Of a DNA stretch of 40,269 nucleotides, positions 9,101-19,301 are shown piece by piece (position 1 is the first letter of the stretch; each line of letters opens with the position of its first letter). Position numbers and translations under genes: made by a program. The notes beneath the pieces were generated by a model. The model saw nothing but the letters and a program-made list of their open reading frames with translations, searched no databases and was not told the origin of the DNA. This DNA is from a virus: positions 1-40,269 of IMG/VR virus record IMGVR_UViG_3300034272_001940. One strand, written 5' to 3'.

Positions 9101-12100
9101 TACTTGGAATTACAGCAGTTGTGTGGACCAGGATGGCATGCCTGTGCCTGGCCACTGGAGAGGCATTTATTTTTGGTTTTATGATACTGCTAGACCACAC
9201 ACAGCTCCCTGGCAAATGTTGGGCTTCAGTCAAAAACCCAGTTGGTGGGATCAGGAATATGGTGCTGCTCCATATACAAGTGGCAATACACGCATGTGGG
9301 ATGATCTGGAACAAGGTCGCATTGCTCAGGGTCCCCGAGCTGGCATAGATGATCAGTGGGCTAGACCAGGCTTGAGCAAATGTATACCTGTGAACAGTGC
9401 CGGAGAATTGTTGCCTCCATTCCTGGCAGGATGTGTGACAAGCTTACCCAGCACCACAGAAGCTAGTGCAGATTGGAAATTTGGCGACCGTGGACCCTTG
9501 GAAAATGTGTGGCTCACACAAGTGGACAGTGACATACAGTGGGCACAATGGATGTATCTCACAGTTCCTGCCCAGTTCATGGAATATCTATGGGATGGTG
9601 CCAGACAACAACAGGTTTATGCTGATCAGGAATTCAGTCAATACATATACTCAGATCAGTTGGCAAGAAAAAGCAGTGCAGATTTTTATGTACACCGTGA
9701 GAATCCACAGGATGTCACCAGCCTTGCAAATCCTCTCAATCTCGATTATTTTGGTAGCTGTGGTATTCAGCACTGGATAAGTGAAAGACTGGTGAGTGAC
9801 AGCAGAAATGTCACCACATATTTTGGTAATATTATCAGAGGGCTGAATGTCAACCTGGCTCATAGACTGGGTGGCTTTACTGACAGCCAAAACACAAAGT
9901 TGTTTGTGGAAAGTTTTGGTATTGGTGGTAACAACAGTCTATTGTTGCCACAGGAAGACATGAGCACCGAACTGTTGAGAAGCAGCAGCACAGGTGAATA
10001 TGTTTACACTGGAGTGATTGTGGAGTTTAGAGGAGCAGGCATAGGATGGAGGGTGATTGGGTATGATGGTGTAAATCCCTACTTTACAATCATCCCCAGC
10101 AATATCAGAGGACCCAAAAACACTGTTGTGATAGACAACCAACGTGTGATAGAATACAGCCGTGGATTGGCTACAACTGCTCAAGTGGCATACGGAACAA
10201 TTTTTGCCACCAGGCAAGAAGTATATGATTTTCTCATCAGCCTGGGCCGAGCACAAATTGCTGATGGTTGGCAGTTTGATCAATATGATGATGTGGCAGG
10301 CAGACCCAGAAATTGGAGTCTCAGTGCCAGAGAATTCTTGTTCTGGAGCCAAGGACCCTGGGCACCAGGCACCTATATAACCCTCAGTCCCCTGGCCACA
10401 CTGGCAAAATTCAGCAAAGAATTTGGAATTATCCAAAATGTAGGTGGCATAGTAAATGGCACTTACAGTGTGCTGGATAGATTGGGCCAGAGTATCCTAC
10501 TCAAAGATTTGGACTTTTTGCGTATTGATGATCAGATCAGTGTTAGGCCCTTGAATGATCAGGGCATCTTTGGATTGCGTCTATACACAACCACACTGGA
10601 ACATGCCTTTGTGTTCAACAACACAACAATCTTTAATGATCTTGTATATGATCCTGTATTGAATCAAAGACAAAGCAGATTCAAAATCTTTGGATACAGA
10701 ACACTCAACTGGCGCGGTCGCATGGAAGCGCCTGGTTATATGATCACACAAACACTGGAACAAACCAGCACCACCATCAGTATTCTCAACAGGATTATTC
10801 CCAATTTTGAAAAAAGTGCAGACGACTTGCGCAAACTTTTTGAAATCGATCTTGCCACCAGTTATATTGATGCCACAAACCCACAACAAGCCACCACTAG
10901 TACAATCACTCAGAGTTTGCCGTTGAATCTCAGTTTGATGGCCAAAAATGTTGTGGGCTATGTGCCCAGGCCCTATTTGACTGATTTGCTGGTGGATGAA
11001 AACATAGCCTTTCAATTTTATCAGGGCATGATACACCAAAAAGGCACAGCCACAGCCATCAATAGACTGTTGCGCAATAGGAATGTCTTGGAACCCAATC
11101 AGGACTTCAATTATTATGAAGAATGGGCTTTTAGGGCCGGCATCTATGGAAATGATTTGGATGTCAACAGTTTGGATGTGAGATTGGACAGCACAGCTAT
11201 TCAGAGCAATCCACAATTGGCTACTATTTTTGGTAATAGCAATACTGATCTGCCCAATGATGACACATATACAGTGTATGCACAAGATGCCAGAATAATA
11301 GATCAGACTGCATTTCCTCAACCCTTCCGTTTGCGTGAAACATATGGCAGCCAGCCAGATGATTTGCCCACAGCAGGATATGTGCTGTTGGGAGACACCA
11401 CCTACACTGTGCCCACGTATGATGCCCTGCTTGCCTTATACAGTGACAGAACTGCTGCCAACATTGCTGATAGCACTCAAAAGCCTTTGCAAGCAGGAGA
11501 CACAGTGTGGCAGTTTATAGACAGTTTGAGAACATGGAATATTTGGAAAATATACCAACCCACATGGCAAATTCTCACAACCAGCCCCAGTGATTTTGAT
11601 GTAACAATAACAGAAGTAACCACCAGCGACAGCCATTACCTAGTGTCAGGTGATCTGGTGGTTATCTATGGTGTGATCAATGCAGGCGTGGCAATTGACA
11701 ACACATTTGTTGTTACTGTCACCAGTACTACAACCTTTGAAATCACCTTGAGCAGCAGCAATATTGGCAGTGGTGGAAGCGTGTTGCTCTACAAAAGCAT
11801 AAGATTTGCCAATACACAAGCAAGAGATGCTGCTGCTATACCTGGCGGCTGGACCCGAGGAGACATAGTTTACATAGATGGTAGCTCAACAACTCCCTGG
11901 CAGGTGCTGCGCAACAGCGGAATCAATTGGTATCCAGTGAGAACGGAAAATTACAAAACTGATCCCAGGTATATTAATACCAGTTTCATATATGATCTCA
12001 CAACAGGCAACACTATTGCCAATCTAGTGTATTGGGATCCAGCCAAGAACAGACTACCTGGCATATTTGACGTGGAAATCACCTACAAAACTCCCTATGA

Positions 12101-15100
12101 TCCAGCACAATACACTCACGATCCCAGCACCACAGTGGGCATAAATGCAGCCAATGCCTGGGGCAATGATCAGGTGGGGTTGGTATGGTGGGATCTCAAC
12201 ACCATGAGGTTTATTGATTATGAAATTGGAACAGATAGCTACCGCAGGCAACATTGGGGATCCATCGCTCCTGGAACAACCGTTGACATTTATGAATGGG
12301 TACGAAGCACTGTGCCGCCTGCATCTTGGCAAGATCTTGTGGCAAAAGGCACAGACCTCTCAGCAATCGGCTCAACTAATTTGCCTTCAGGACAAGTAAA
12401 AAGTGACAATCAACCCTATGTGCTGAGACAGCAACTCAACAGCCTGGGCCAGCTGGTGGATGTATATTACTTTTGGGTAAAAAATACCACAACTGTGCCT
12501 GATGTGAGTTGGAGACACATCAGCACCAGCATATTGAGCAACATCATAGCTGAACCAGGCAACACAGGCATAAGTTGGTGGAGTGCCATCAACTCTACAT
12601 CTGCATTGTTGGGCAACATTGGTTATACTCTCAATGGTAACAACAGTATCTGGCATTTGAGCTGGCTGAAAACACTGGATGCTCCGGCTGTACACAAAGA
12701 GTATGATCTCATGCGCCCTGATGACCCCAGAAGCAGTCCATACGAATATCTGTGGACCAGGTTGCGCAACAGTCTTGTGGAATTTGACAATCAGAGTGAT
12801 GTTGTGCCTGGTTATGCGCTCACAGACCGTGAAACATATGGCATTCAATCTCGTCCTGCTCAAACCATGTTTGAAGATAGAAACGGTGCAAGAAAGGCAT
12901 TTGTCACATATGTGAATCAGTTGTTGGCATCTGCCAGCAGTCCCACAGCAACAGATGTGAGCAGATTTCTGTGGAGAGAATATTTCAATGCTCAAGAACC
13001 CATACCTGCACAGAGGAATACCAAACCGGCTGTTGTAGCTGCAACCACAGACAATCTCAGTGCATATTATATCAACGGCTCTGATGGAGTGGCAGCACAA
13101 TTGATTGCCAAAACTACTCAATTATTGATTGTGGACAGCAATCGTGTGCCAGTAAATCCTGGAGACCCCAACAACACAACTGATATAATAACTGGTTATT
13201 ATCCTAGTGTGGGTGATAGAATCTTGATTAAAAATCAAATCAACAACGCACACAATGGAATTTATACAGTTGTCAAACCTGGAACACTGATATATCCCAA
13301 TGCTCTGCCTGCGCCCACACAAAGCAGATTGCAATTGACTGTGCCTGATCCACTAAACCCATCCAGGTCTCTCATATACACACCAGCACAGGGTCAATAC
13401 ATTTTCAGGCTCAACACCTTGTATGTTGTCACAGACATTGGCGGGCCTGACAACAATTGGCAAGCCACACAAGTGGCTGTGGACGTGGCCAATAAACCTG
13501 ATCAATTGGATTGGATTTTGCAACGCACAAGTGACTTTGATCAGGAATCTGACCAATTATTCAACAGTGAGGTATATGTAGAATCAGGATCACAAATGGG
13601 TTATTGGACATGTGATCCCAGTGGCATTAGTGTTGTTACAGCAAAACTATCCAATCCTGGTATAAATTACCGGATTGGGGATGTGCTATACTTTGATGAC
13701 GGAGAGTTTTGGGATCAGGCCGGGCTAAAAGTCACAACAGTGGATAATTCAGCTGGTGATGTGGGACCCATTGCCTCTCTAGAAATATACGATAATGGCA
13801 ATTATACCGTGGTGCCTGATAGTAAACCTGTGCAACTCTATAGCCCAGGCAGTGGTGTCAGTGCTGGAGCCGTGAAGTTCCTGATTGTTTCAGCCAACGT
13901 TAACATTGGTGGCAATGGATTTACAGTGGGTGATGAACTTTACAGTAACTTGAATGGCAACAATCAGGACGAAGCTAGACTTACAGTAACAGGTGTCACG
14001 AATGGACAGGTACAAACAGTTGAGATCACCGATGGTGGTATTTTTGCTCAATCACAAATACCCTTGAGCCTAACCAATGTAGCGTTCTTGAACTCTGGAA
14101 CAGGTGGAGGGTGCACTCTTGATATTGTGTTTGGTATCCAAAGTATAGCGGTAAATTCCGGGGGCAGTAACTATCAAGTTGCCCCCAGTGTGGTAATATC
14201 AGGCGGAAATGGATCAGGAACATCTGCCACTGCAAATGCAATTATGGTAAACAACAGTGTTAGCTTATTGCTTATTACTAATCCTGGGTCTGGTTATACA
14301 CAGAACCCCAGTATATCATTTGTCCAGGGAAGTGCAGCGCGAGCGATCCTAACATGGAGTGATAATCAGGGGTTTGCCATGGGCAGTAAACCTATCACAT
14401 TCAGAAGTGGGAGGGCGCCCACCACATGGGATCAGCAAGTCAGCAATCTAGCACAATTGAATGATCTAAAATATCAGATTATTCCAGGAACAAAGGTGCT
14501 GGTTGCAGATACCAGTTTGGGCAACATCAGCGCAGGCAGTGAAACCAATAATAGATGGAATATTTGGTTGTGGCCCAACAGTCAACCCAATAGTGAATTT
14601 GTTCTACAACAAACCCAAAGTTATGTAGATGCACTGTGCTGGAGTCTAACAGATTGGTATAGCACTGGCTACAACAGTGATACCATTGCTGATTATACTT
14701 TTGATACTCTGGATTCCAGAGATGCTTATTTGGATTTCCAGCAGCTGGATATTGTCAAAGTCAACAACACAGGCAGTGGCTCATGGGCATTGTATTTGTA
14801 TGTGGATTTGTCTACTACCAAATGGGTGCTGATTGGCGAACAAAATGGCACAGTTGTATTAAATGACAATTTGTATGATTATGACAAATACAACATGGGA
14901 TTTAGCGGGGCAGGGTTTGCTCAGGATTTCCAGGGATTTGAATATGACAGCAGACAGGAATTGGATAATATCATACAGGGACTGTGGGTGGGTGCACAGG
15001 GCATAGGCGGACTTCTCAAAATTGACAATGTGACAAATGAGCCCAATCAAGTATTTTTCACAATGCTCAACAGAATATTCCATGAACAGGATCTGGTGGA

Positions 15101-18100
15101 TTGGGCATTCAAAACCAGTTTCATCAATTTGAGAGGATTTGCAGAACAGTTGATTGCCAGTCCCTATTATACAACCAGCAAGATCAACAGTTTGCTGGAA
15201 TACATAAATGAAATCAAACCCTATCATGCAAAAATAAGGCAGTTTGTGGATTGGAAGATCAGTCAAGACACATACACCAACAACAGCACAGATTTTGACA
15301 AACCTCCCTACAAAGATCCAGTGACTGGAGTTAGGATTTTGGACCCCTACAATGAGATTGATGGCAACATCATGATACAAAGTAGAGAATACAAGTATTG
15401 GTTGGAAAACTATCTACCCACTACTGCTACTGCCAATCCTCAACTGATAAGAAACATACGCACCAAATTGATTTTCGAACGTCTGGCATGTTCAGCATCC
15501 ACATGGTATAATCCCGATTTGGAACCCCAACAATTACAGGATTTGCTGGCACTGCCTGTGAACGTAACCATTACAAGTTTGGTGCAATGGCTGACAACCA
15601 TTTATTCACAAAATATTGAGCAGAATTACAAAGCAGAGGTGGCTATTCCTCAATTTGTCATCATGCGCAGGAATGACAACAGCAATCTCACAGATATTTT
15701 GAACAATTGGGATTTCATAGACTATGGTTTGAATTTTACACAAACCTATGGATTGGCTGACACTGAGGCATCAAAAAGAACACTTGTGGAATCACAAAGC
15801 ATATACACAAGTCAACAATTATTTGATTTGTTGGACAACAGTTTACAATACACATCAGGATATCAGATCAAGGTAAGGATTGATGATTGGACAATGCCCA
15901 ACATCTATCTAAAAACATCTGCAGATACCCAAAAGTTGAGTGACTGGTTGCTGCTGTCTTATCAACAGTATCAAGGCAGCATCAATACTATACATCAATA
16001 TTACAGCCCCAGTGGCACTCAGACACCCTTGGACAGTGAATATTTGATAAGTGGTTGTGCTGGTAAATTGCTCACAGTGGATGGTGCAGAATTCAGCAAT
16101 CAAGATGCTTGGGACAAAACCACCTGGGATAATGTCAGAGGCTGGGATTACAGCCAAGATGCATATGATCCCTATGATCAAAATATCACAGATGGCATGG
16201 GTCCTGGTTATTGGATTTATGTGGGCAATGGTGTTCGCACTGAATTTGGTTTGCCGGTGGCTCCTCAAAATCCCAATGAACTCACAGTTTGGGTAAATGG
16301 CACGCCCATCATGCGTGCTGGCAATTGGAGCATTGATAATTTTGTCAGCCAAATGTACGTGATCAACAGTGGTATAAATTACAATACCAATGATGTGATC
16401 ACTGCTGTGGGTGGCACTTATGTCCGTCCTGCACAATTCAAGGTCACAGGACATGATAATTTGGGTCACATCACCAGCCTGGCAATTGTGGATCCTGGAG
16501 AATACTCCGTGGTTCCTGATAGCAATCTGGTAAATGTCACGGGAGGTCAAGGGACCAACGCTGTCTTGAACATACTCTGGGGAGGCAAGACTATTGTGTT
16601 TGCCACAGCACCCAGTGTGCCAGTGCAGCCCAGACCCAATATATGGATTGTGGAGAAAGGCAGCACTTTCCATCCTGTTGTGTCTGGATTGTTGGGTACA
16701 ACCTTGGATGGCAGTGGATTGAACAGGCCTCATCTGGAACCTGGTCATCCCGAAGAACTCAATCCTGTGTGGAACAGAGACAGTCTAGTCATGGATGTTT
16801 ATACTTTGCCCAGTGGAGGATATGGAAATTTGGTCACCAAGGTTTATACCAGTGATGGATTGTTAGATCAATTTGATATTGGACAGCCCATAACCAACAA
16901 CTATCAGTTGTTTGTGTATGTGAATGGTGTATCTCAAGTACAAGGTGCACTGGCAGACTATGTGATTGCATTTGACACCATGAGAGTTGTGTTTGTAAAC
17001 CCTCCACTGCCTGGCAGAGTAAGTATAATCAGCGTGGGCTTTGGTGGTGCAAGTCAAGGATTGGGATCTTTGACTATCATCAGCAAGGGAGCTGGCTACA
17101 ACATAGGTGATGATATCACTCTAGATGGAGGTATTCCTTATGAACCCAGCATGGTTGCTGCAAGAGCTGTGGTAACAGTTACAGCCGTCTCAGCAGTGAG
17201 TGTCAATATTATCAGTGGAGGCCAGGATTATGTTGTGGGTGACTTGCTGAGTCTCAAATATGGATACAGTACAGCAATTGTGATTCTCAGAGTCAGCCAA
17301 GTCACCAATACCATCAACACCAAGGGTATTATTAGTGATGTAGAGATTGTCAATGGAGGATATTACCTCAGTACTCCCAATAGCATAAGCTTCTTCTCCA
17401 GTGGTGAAGGCCAGGGTGCTGATTTGATTCCTGTTTGGGGTGTGGCACAAGTGTCCATCAAAGACGCAGGTGTGTATTTCCAAACTCCGGGACAAGCAGG
17501 TCAATTGAGTGTGACTCCCAGCAGTGGCACAGGATTTGCTGTAAGCTGGGGGCCCAGTGCGATTAGACAGCAACAACAGTGGGTATCCACAGGAGACAAC
17601 ATACTGGAATGGATTACTTTTGATGTAGCCATTGCCAAACAATATGTGTTGGTGGTAAAAAATGGAGAAGAATATCAAGATTGGTATGTGGACAATGAAT
17701 GGCCCAACAGTGTGATCTTGCAAAATGTGGACAATCCTGGAGACGTTTATGTGATTACCCTGTTTGCCAGCAGCCTCAGCAGCCGAATTCACACACAAAC
17801 CTGGATGATTCAAGATGATACCCAATTGAGCTATGTATTGGATAACCCCCCGCAACAGAGTGTTGTGCAATCACTCAATGCTTTGGTGTTTGTTAACAAT
17901 GTGAAAGTCAGGCCTCCTTATTTTTGGCAAGGAACTGGAGATGGCACCACAACAGTGTGGGATATAGGCATTGATACAACCATGAATCCCACAATTGTTG
18001 CTTGGGAAAACATCAGCACAGTTGCAATCAGTGCAGGGCCAGGTGCCCAACAAGTGACTTTTGCAGTGGCACCTGTGCAAGGATCGCAAATTTATGTTGA

Positions 18101-19166
18101 GGTGGACAAAGATAATGATTATACCATTGTGGGAGACAGTATTGTTTTTGAAACAGGCGTGATCTCCAATAATGATCTCATAGAGGTGCAAACATTTACA
18201 GAAGACAGCAGCACAAGATACACCAGTGACAGATGGCAGGGTGCCACCAGTGGCATCTACAGTTTGAGTGCCACACCCAGCAATTGGGGTAGTATTCAAG
18301 TATGGGTAAATGGTGTATTGGCTGACAGCAGTTGGGATTATATTATCAAAGTGGTAGACGGAGTTACAGAAATCCAATTTGGAACCCAATGGACCCACAC
18401 TATCAATGATGAGATTCAATCCTTTTATTACACAGGTATTCCTGCCAAACCTGCCGTGGCCTTCCGCATGTTCCAAAACATCTTTGGAGATGTGCAATAT
18501 CAGAGACTGAGCAATCAAAATACAACAACACTGTCACAGGATTTGTTGGCTGATGATGAATATGTGTATGTGTCAGATGGCACAGTGGTGGCAGATCCCA
18601 ATCCCAATATGCCAGGCGTGATATGGGTGGGCAATGAACGTATAGAATATGCGGAAAAAATAGCTGAGCCCATATATTATGCTCCGCTGCAATACAAATT
18701 AGGCAAGCTGGTTCGCGGCAGTCTGGGTACCAGTGGAGGACGTAATATCCAATTTACAAGTGAATTCCACAGTGGCAACTCAGTTAATACTTATTTTAAG
18801 ACTAGCCTTGTTTCCACAAGCGGTTATATATTTGTGGATGGTGTGCTACAACTGTTGGATTTGAATTATGGTTTTGAAGACAATCCTCCAGGGTTAGTGC
18901 CAGGAACATATGTGAAATTCTTCGGTGTCAAGATAAATGAAACAGACACTGTGGCAGCCCCTCCTCTGGGCAACAAAAATATTGTGTTTGTGGAAAATGT
19001 CAATAATCCTGCTGCATATTTGAGCACCACACTAGTGAGAGACGGCAGTGTTCGCCAAAATATTCCTGCAGGATATATTTGGACAAGTGGTGTGGGTATT
19101 CAATATGGCAATGAACCTCAAACAGCATTCCTTTTAGAACAACCAGGAACTAGGCAAGGTAAATAA
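6102..19166 (+). CDS. Giant baseplate/tail structural protein (position of gp7), 4354 residues
   Basis: One uninterrupted frame of 4354 residues, coupled to gp6 by TAATG. The N-terminus (ISEFLPEVLQTDILQKFF at about 8-25, then ATGDQLFQPDNVEYLS) and the segment IDLDKFVNYQNYVWLPEG (about 126-143) resemble very large structural proteins lying after gp6 in marine T4-like phages. At about 2995-3057 lie DLVDWAFKTSFI and EIKPYHAKIRQFVDW, also typical of that group. Glycine-rich repeat modules with the pattern G-x-x-Y-x-x-G-D and P-G-x-G-Y-x-x-x-P occur at about 2503-2752, 3415-3495 and 3653-3819, suggesting repeated beta domains. Near 4172 is GVIWVGNERIEY, a motif of phage virion proteins. T4 gp7 has 1032 residues, so this may combine several wedge or fibre-attachment roles. 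The structural role is well supported by position and motifs; equivalence to gp7 is inference. Confidence 0.75.
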   Translation: MTNKPRRISEFLPEVLQTDILQKFFAATGDQLFQPDNVEYLSAYIGEKPPYYDPNTDKYVSEINRDRRDYQLPPTTVSRDQTTNEVTHTLFYDDLINKLRFQGALVNDHNRLFENEYYSFGVPIDLDKFVNYQNYVWLPEGPLVLTLIEPLNPLTAIIGQQTYNYVGYYTYPDPANPDILVYNEATSDNPLVFTNGIKVQFFNDVTISNRKNTYIVEGVGQSIRLVADNLETYLAWSNPEEYDSTVWDYPSTYNVPNYICMGRGSANANPWSLGNRWFHKDVLKYTNTVLENYNQAAGKRPILEFQYDLKLWNFAQRNRGFITLVDTTSKYLSDIDGQWVTTIYPSGRRDYLQIDGVTLDDDMVILFTNLLDPEQNNKLYKVTNVRNSYYPLVNPTQLGQVILGLLPNGDDIMGAPVDGDGVLVTAGSLESPTGAQHVNTYWYYSSVSQTWIQGQNRQITSAVDPTSVAYRAILNQSPLFDLFDTQGNYLGNNSIYPTNNFTGCSIFEYASSTSSPVDPVLGFATVTENQSARNFVFANTIVTNTWTYQQNLVLQPIPGYKFFARTNQGASWQYLNNWLKSSVPSRQYVVNEFVSVDDQNTFVIDQAPALAVNPQNPAILEPTVPGPLPITVNVGTELLQLNVDYTVTDRQVILNTPLAANQFVKIRSYAGIHNSVSNGYFEIPNNLAVNPNNQDIETISVASLLPHFESVILNQAGFQGNVIGSNNYRDLAQDQSLGTVLLQNRAPMLKLMGTNAVNQTTALDTSSSLIDPFAAMVWAQGEYLRFYNKVVNSLMNLWLNQGYTTAQTPTAWLAQALTTVNLGKTKASTWANSGFDLTNGAYCSEQSTNPTWVPPSATRLGVTPAYYPEVFYDTTQPNEPLSMRCHNGAIVVMKDYSNQDLGEIVNNFRVTSDPAALTNPVAQAWLLFELRMYESLPLKYKDPQVQLPVDLRTIFSGKYRVTSYTRQDQLAIQSPSWQKWLTFNQVDAFKNITFDLADPFTWNYSSCVDQDGMPVPGHWRGIYFWFYDTARPHTAPWQMLGFSQKPSWWDQEYGAAPYTSGNTRMWDDLEQGRIAQGPRAGIDDQWARPGLSKCIPVNSAGELLPPFLAGCVTSLPSTTEASADWKFGDRGPLENVWLTQVDSDIQWAQWMYLTVPAQFMEYLWDGARQQQVYADQEFSQYIYSDQLARKSSADFYVHRENPQDVTSLANPLNLDYFGSCGIQHWISERLVSDSRNVTTYFGNIIRGLNVNLAHRLGGFTDSQNTKLFVESFGIGGNNSLLLPQEDMSTELLRSSSTGEYVYTGVIVEFRGAGIGWRVIGYDGVNPYFTIIPSNIRGPKNTVVIDNQRVIEYSRGLATTAQVAYGTIFATRQEVYDFLISLGRAQIADGWQFDQYDDVAGRPRNWSLSAREFLFWSQGPWAPGTYITLSPLATLAKFSKEFGIIQNVGGIVNGTYSVLDRLGQSILLKDLDFLRIDDQISVRPLNDQGIFGLRLYTTTLEHAFVFNNTTIFNDLVYDPVLNQRQSRFKIFGYRTLNWRGRMEAPGYMITQTLEQTSTTISILNRIIPNFEKSADDLRKLFEIDLATSYIDATNPQQATTSTITQSLPLNLSLMAKNVVGYVPRPYLTDLLVDENIAFQFYQGMIHQKGTATAINRLLRNRNVLEPNQDFNYYEEWAFRAGIYGNDLDVNSLDVRLDSTAIQSNPQLATIFGNSNTDLPNDDTYTVYAQDARIIDQTAFPQPFRLRETYGSQPDDLPTAGYVLLGDTTYTVPTYDALLALYSDRTAANIADSTQKPLQAGDTVWQFIDSLRTWNIWKIYQPTWQILTTSPSDFDVTITEVTTSDSHYLVSGDLVVIYGVINAGVAIDNTFVVTVTSTTTFEITLSSSNIGSGGSVLLYKSIRFANTQARDAAAIPGGWTRGDIVYIDGSSTTPWQVLRNSGINWYPVRTENYKTDPRYINTSFIYDLTTGNTIANLVYWDPAKNRLPGIFDVEITYKTPYDPAQYTHDPSTTVGINAANAWGNDQVGLVWWDLNTMRFIDYEIGTDSYRRQHWGSIAPGTTVDIYEWVRSTVPPASWQDLVAKGTDLSAIGSTNLPSGQVKSDNQPYVLRQQLNSLGQLVDVYYFWVKNTTTVPDVSWRHISTSILSNIIAEPGNTGISWWSAINSTSALLGNIGYTLNGNNSIWHLSWLKTLDAPAVHKEYDLMRPDDPRSSPYEYLWTRLRNSLVEFDNQSDVVPGYALTDRETYGIQSRPAQTMFEDRNGARKAFVTYVNQLLASASSPTATDVSRFLWREYFNAQEPIPAQRNTKPAVVAATTDNLSAYYINGSDGVAAQLIAKTTQLLIVDSNRVPVNPGDPNNTTDIITGYYPSVGDRILIKNQINNAHNGIYTVVKPGTLIYPNALPAPTQSRLQLTVPDPLNPSRSLIYTPAQGQYIFRLNTLYVVTDIGGPDNNWQATQVAVDVANKPDQLDWILQRTSDFDQESDQLFNSEVYVESGSQMGYWTCDPSGISVVTAKLSNPGINYRIGDVLYFDDGEFWDQAGLKVTTVDNSAGDVGPIASLEIYDNGNYTVVPDSKPVQLYSPGSGVSAGAVKFLIVSANVNIGGNGFTVGDELYSNLNGNNQDEARLTVTGVTNGQVQTVEITDGGIFAQSQIPLSLTNVAFLNSGTGGGCTLDIVFGIQSIAVNSGGSNYQVAPSVVISGGNGSGTSATANAIMVNNSVSLLLITNPGSGYTQNPSISFVQGSAARAILTWSDNQGFAMGSKPITFRSGRAPTTWDQQVSNLAQLNDLKYQIIPGTKVLVADTSLGNISAGSETNNRWNIWLWPNSQPNSEFVLQQTQSYVDALCWSLTDWYSTGYNSDTIADYTFDTLDSRDAYLDFQQLDIVKVNNTGSGSWALYLYVDLSTTKWVLIGEQNGTVVLNDNLYDYDKYNMGFSGAGFAQDFQGFEYDSRQELDNIIQGLWVGAQGIGGLLKIDNVTNEPNQVFFTMLNRIFHEQDLVDWAFKTSFINLRGFAEQLIASPYYTTSKINSLLEYINEIKPYHAKIRQFVDWKISQDTYTNNSTDFDKPPYKDPVTGVRILDPYNEIDGNIMIQSREYKYWLENYLPTTATANPQLIRNIRTKLIFERLACSASTWYNPDLEPQQLQDLLALPVNVTITSLVQWLTTIYSQNIEQNYKAEVAIPQFVIMRRNDNSNLTDILNNWDFIDYGLNFTQTYGLADTEASKRTLVESQSIYTSQQLFDLLDNSLQYTSGYQIKVRIDDWTMPNIYLKTSADTQKLSDWLLLSYQQYQGSINTIHQYYSPSGTQTPLDSEYLISGCAGKLLTVDGAEFSNQDAWDKTTWDNVRGWDYSQDAYDPYDQNITDGMGPGYWIYVGNGVRTEFGLPVAPQNPNELTVWVNGTPIMRAGNWSIDNFVSQMYVINSGINYNTNDVITAVGGTYVRPAQFKVTGHDNLGHITSLAIVDPGEYSVVPDSNLVNVTGGQGTNAVLNILWGGKTIVFATAPSVPVQPRPNIWIVEKGSTFHPVVSGLLGTTLDGSGLNRPHLEPGHPEELNPVWNRDSLVMDVYTLPSGGYGNLVTKVYTSDGLLDQFDIGQPITNNYQLFVYVNGVSQVQGALADYVIAFDTMRVVFVNPPLPGRVSIISVGFGGASQGLGSLTIISKGAGYNIGDDITLDGGIPYEPSMVAARAVVTVTAVSAVSVNIISGGQDYVVGDLLSLKYGYSTAIVILRVSQVTNTINTKGIISDVEIVNGGYYLSTPNSISFFSSGEGQGADLIPVWGVAQVSIKDAGVYFQTPGQAGQLSVTPSSGTGFAVSWGPSAIRQQQQWVSTGDNILEWITFDVAIAKQYVLVVKNGEEYQDWYVDNEWPNSVILQNVDNPGDVYVITLFASSLSSRIHTQTWMIQDDTQLSYVLDNPPQQSVVQSLNALVFVNNVKVRPPYFWQGTGDGTTTVWDIGIDTTMNPTIVAWENISTVAISAGPGAQQVTFAVAPVQGSQIYVEVDKDNDYTIVGDSIVFETGVISNNDLIEVQTFTEDSSTRYTSDRWQGATSGIYSLSATPSNWGSIQVWVNGVLADSSWDYIIKVVDGVTEIQFGTQWTHTINDEIQSFYYTGIPAKPAVAFRMFQNIFGDVQYQRLSNQNTTTLSQDLLADDEYVYVSDGTVVADPNPNMPGVIWVGNERIEYAEKIAEPIYYAPLQYKLGKLVRGSLGTSGGRNIQFTSEFHSGNSVNTYFKTSLVSTSGYIFVDGVLQLLDLNYGFEDNPPGLVPGTYVKFFGVKINETDTVAAPPLGNKNIVFVENVNNPAAYLSTTLVRDGSVRQNIPAGYIWTSGVGIQYGNEPQTAFLLEQPGTRQGK

Positions 19167-19169
19167 CAC

Positions 19170-19301
19170 ATGCAGAAAACACAACCACCCCCAGAACAGC
19201 AACCAGACGTAGATGACACACAGACAGTTATTGCCAGCACTCATGTTCTCATACGAGACAAACAATCAGGCACAATACTGGTCAACAAGAGAGGCAGTTA
19301 A
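19170..19301 (+). CDS. 43-residue mini-protein related to the next gene's N-terminus
   Basis: ATG at 19170 follows the giant gene after 3 bases, and the TAA at 19299-19301 is directly followed by the ATG of the next gene at 19302, so the frame fills the gap exactly. It has a Pro/Gln/Asp-rich start (QKTQPPPEQQPDVDD) and then STHVLIRDKQSGTILVNKRG. The second part matches the start of the following protein (TGHVMIRDAQTQEILVDQYN): H-V-x-I-R-D-x-Q-x-x-x-I-L-V. It is therefore probably a real small protein carrying one copy of a short beta-hairpin-like motif, perhaps a connector in the virion. The function is unknown. Confidence 0.65.
   Translation: MQKTQPPPEQQPDVDDTQTVIASTHVLIRDKQSGTILVNKRGS

Noticed and set aside
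8292-9314. 340-residue minus-strand open frame
   Set aside because: It lies wholly antisense within the giant structural gene, is Cys/His/Ile-rich as expected for a shadow, and has no ribosome site. The same applies to the many other antisense frames in 3-19 kb.
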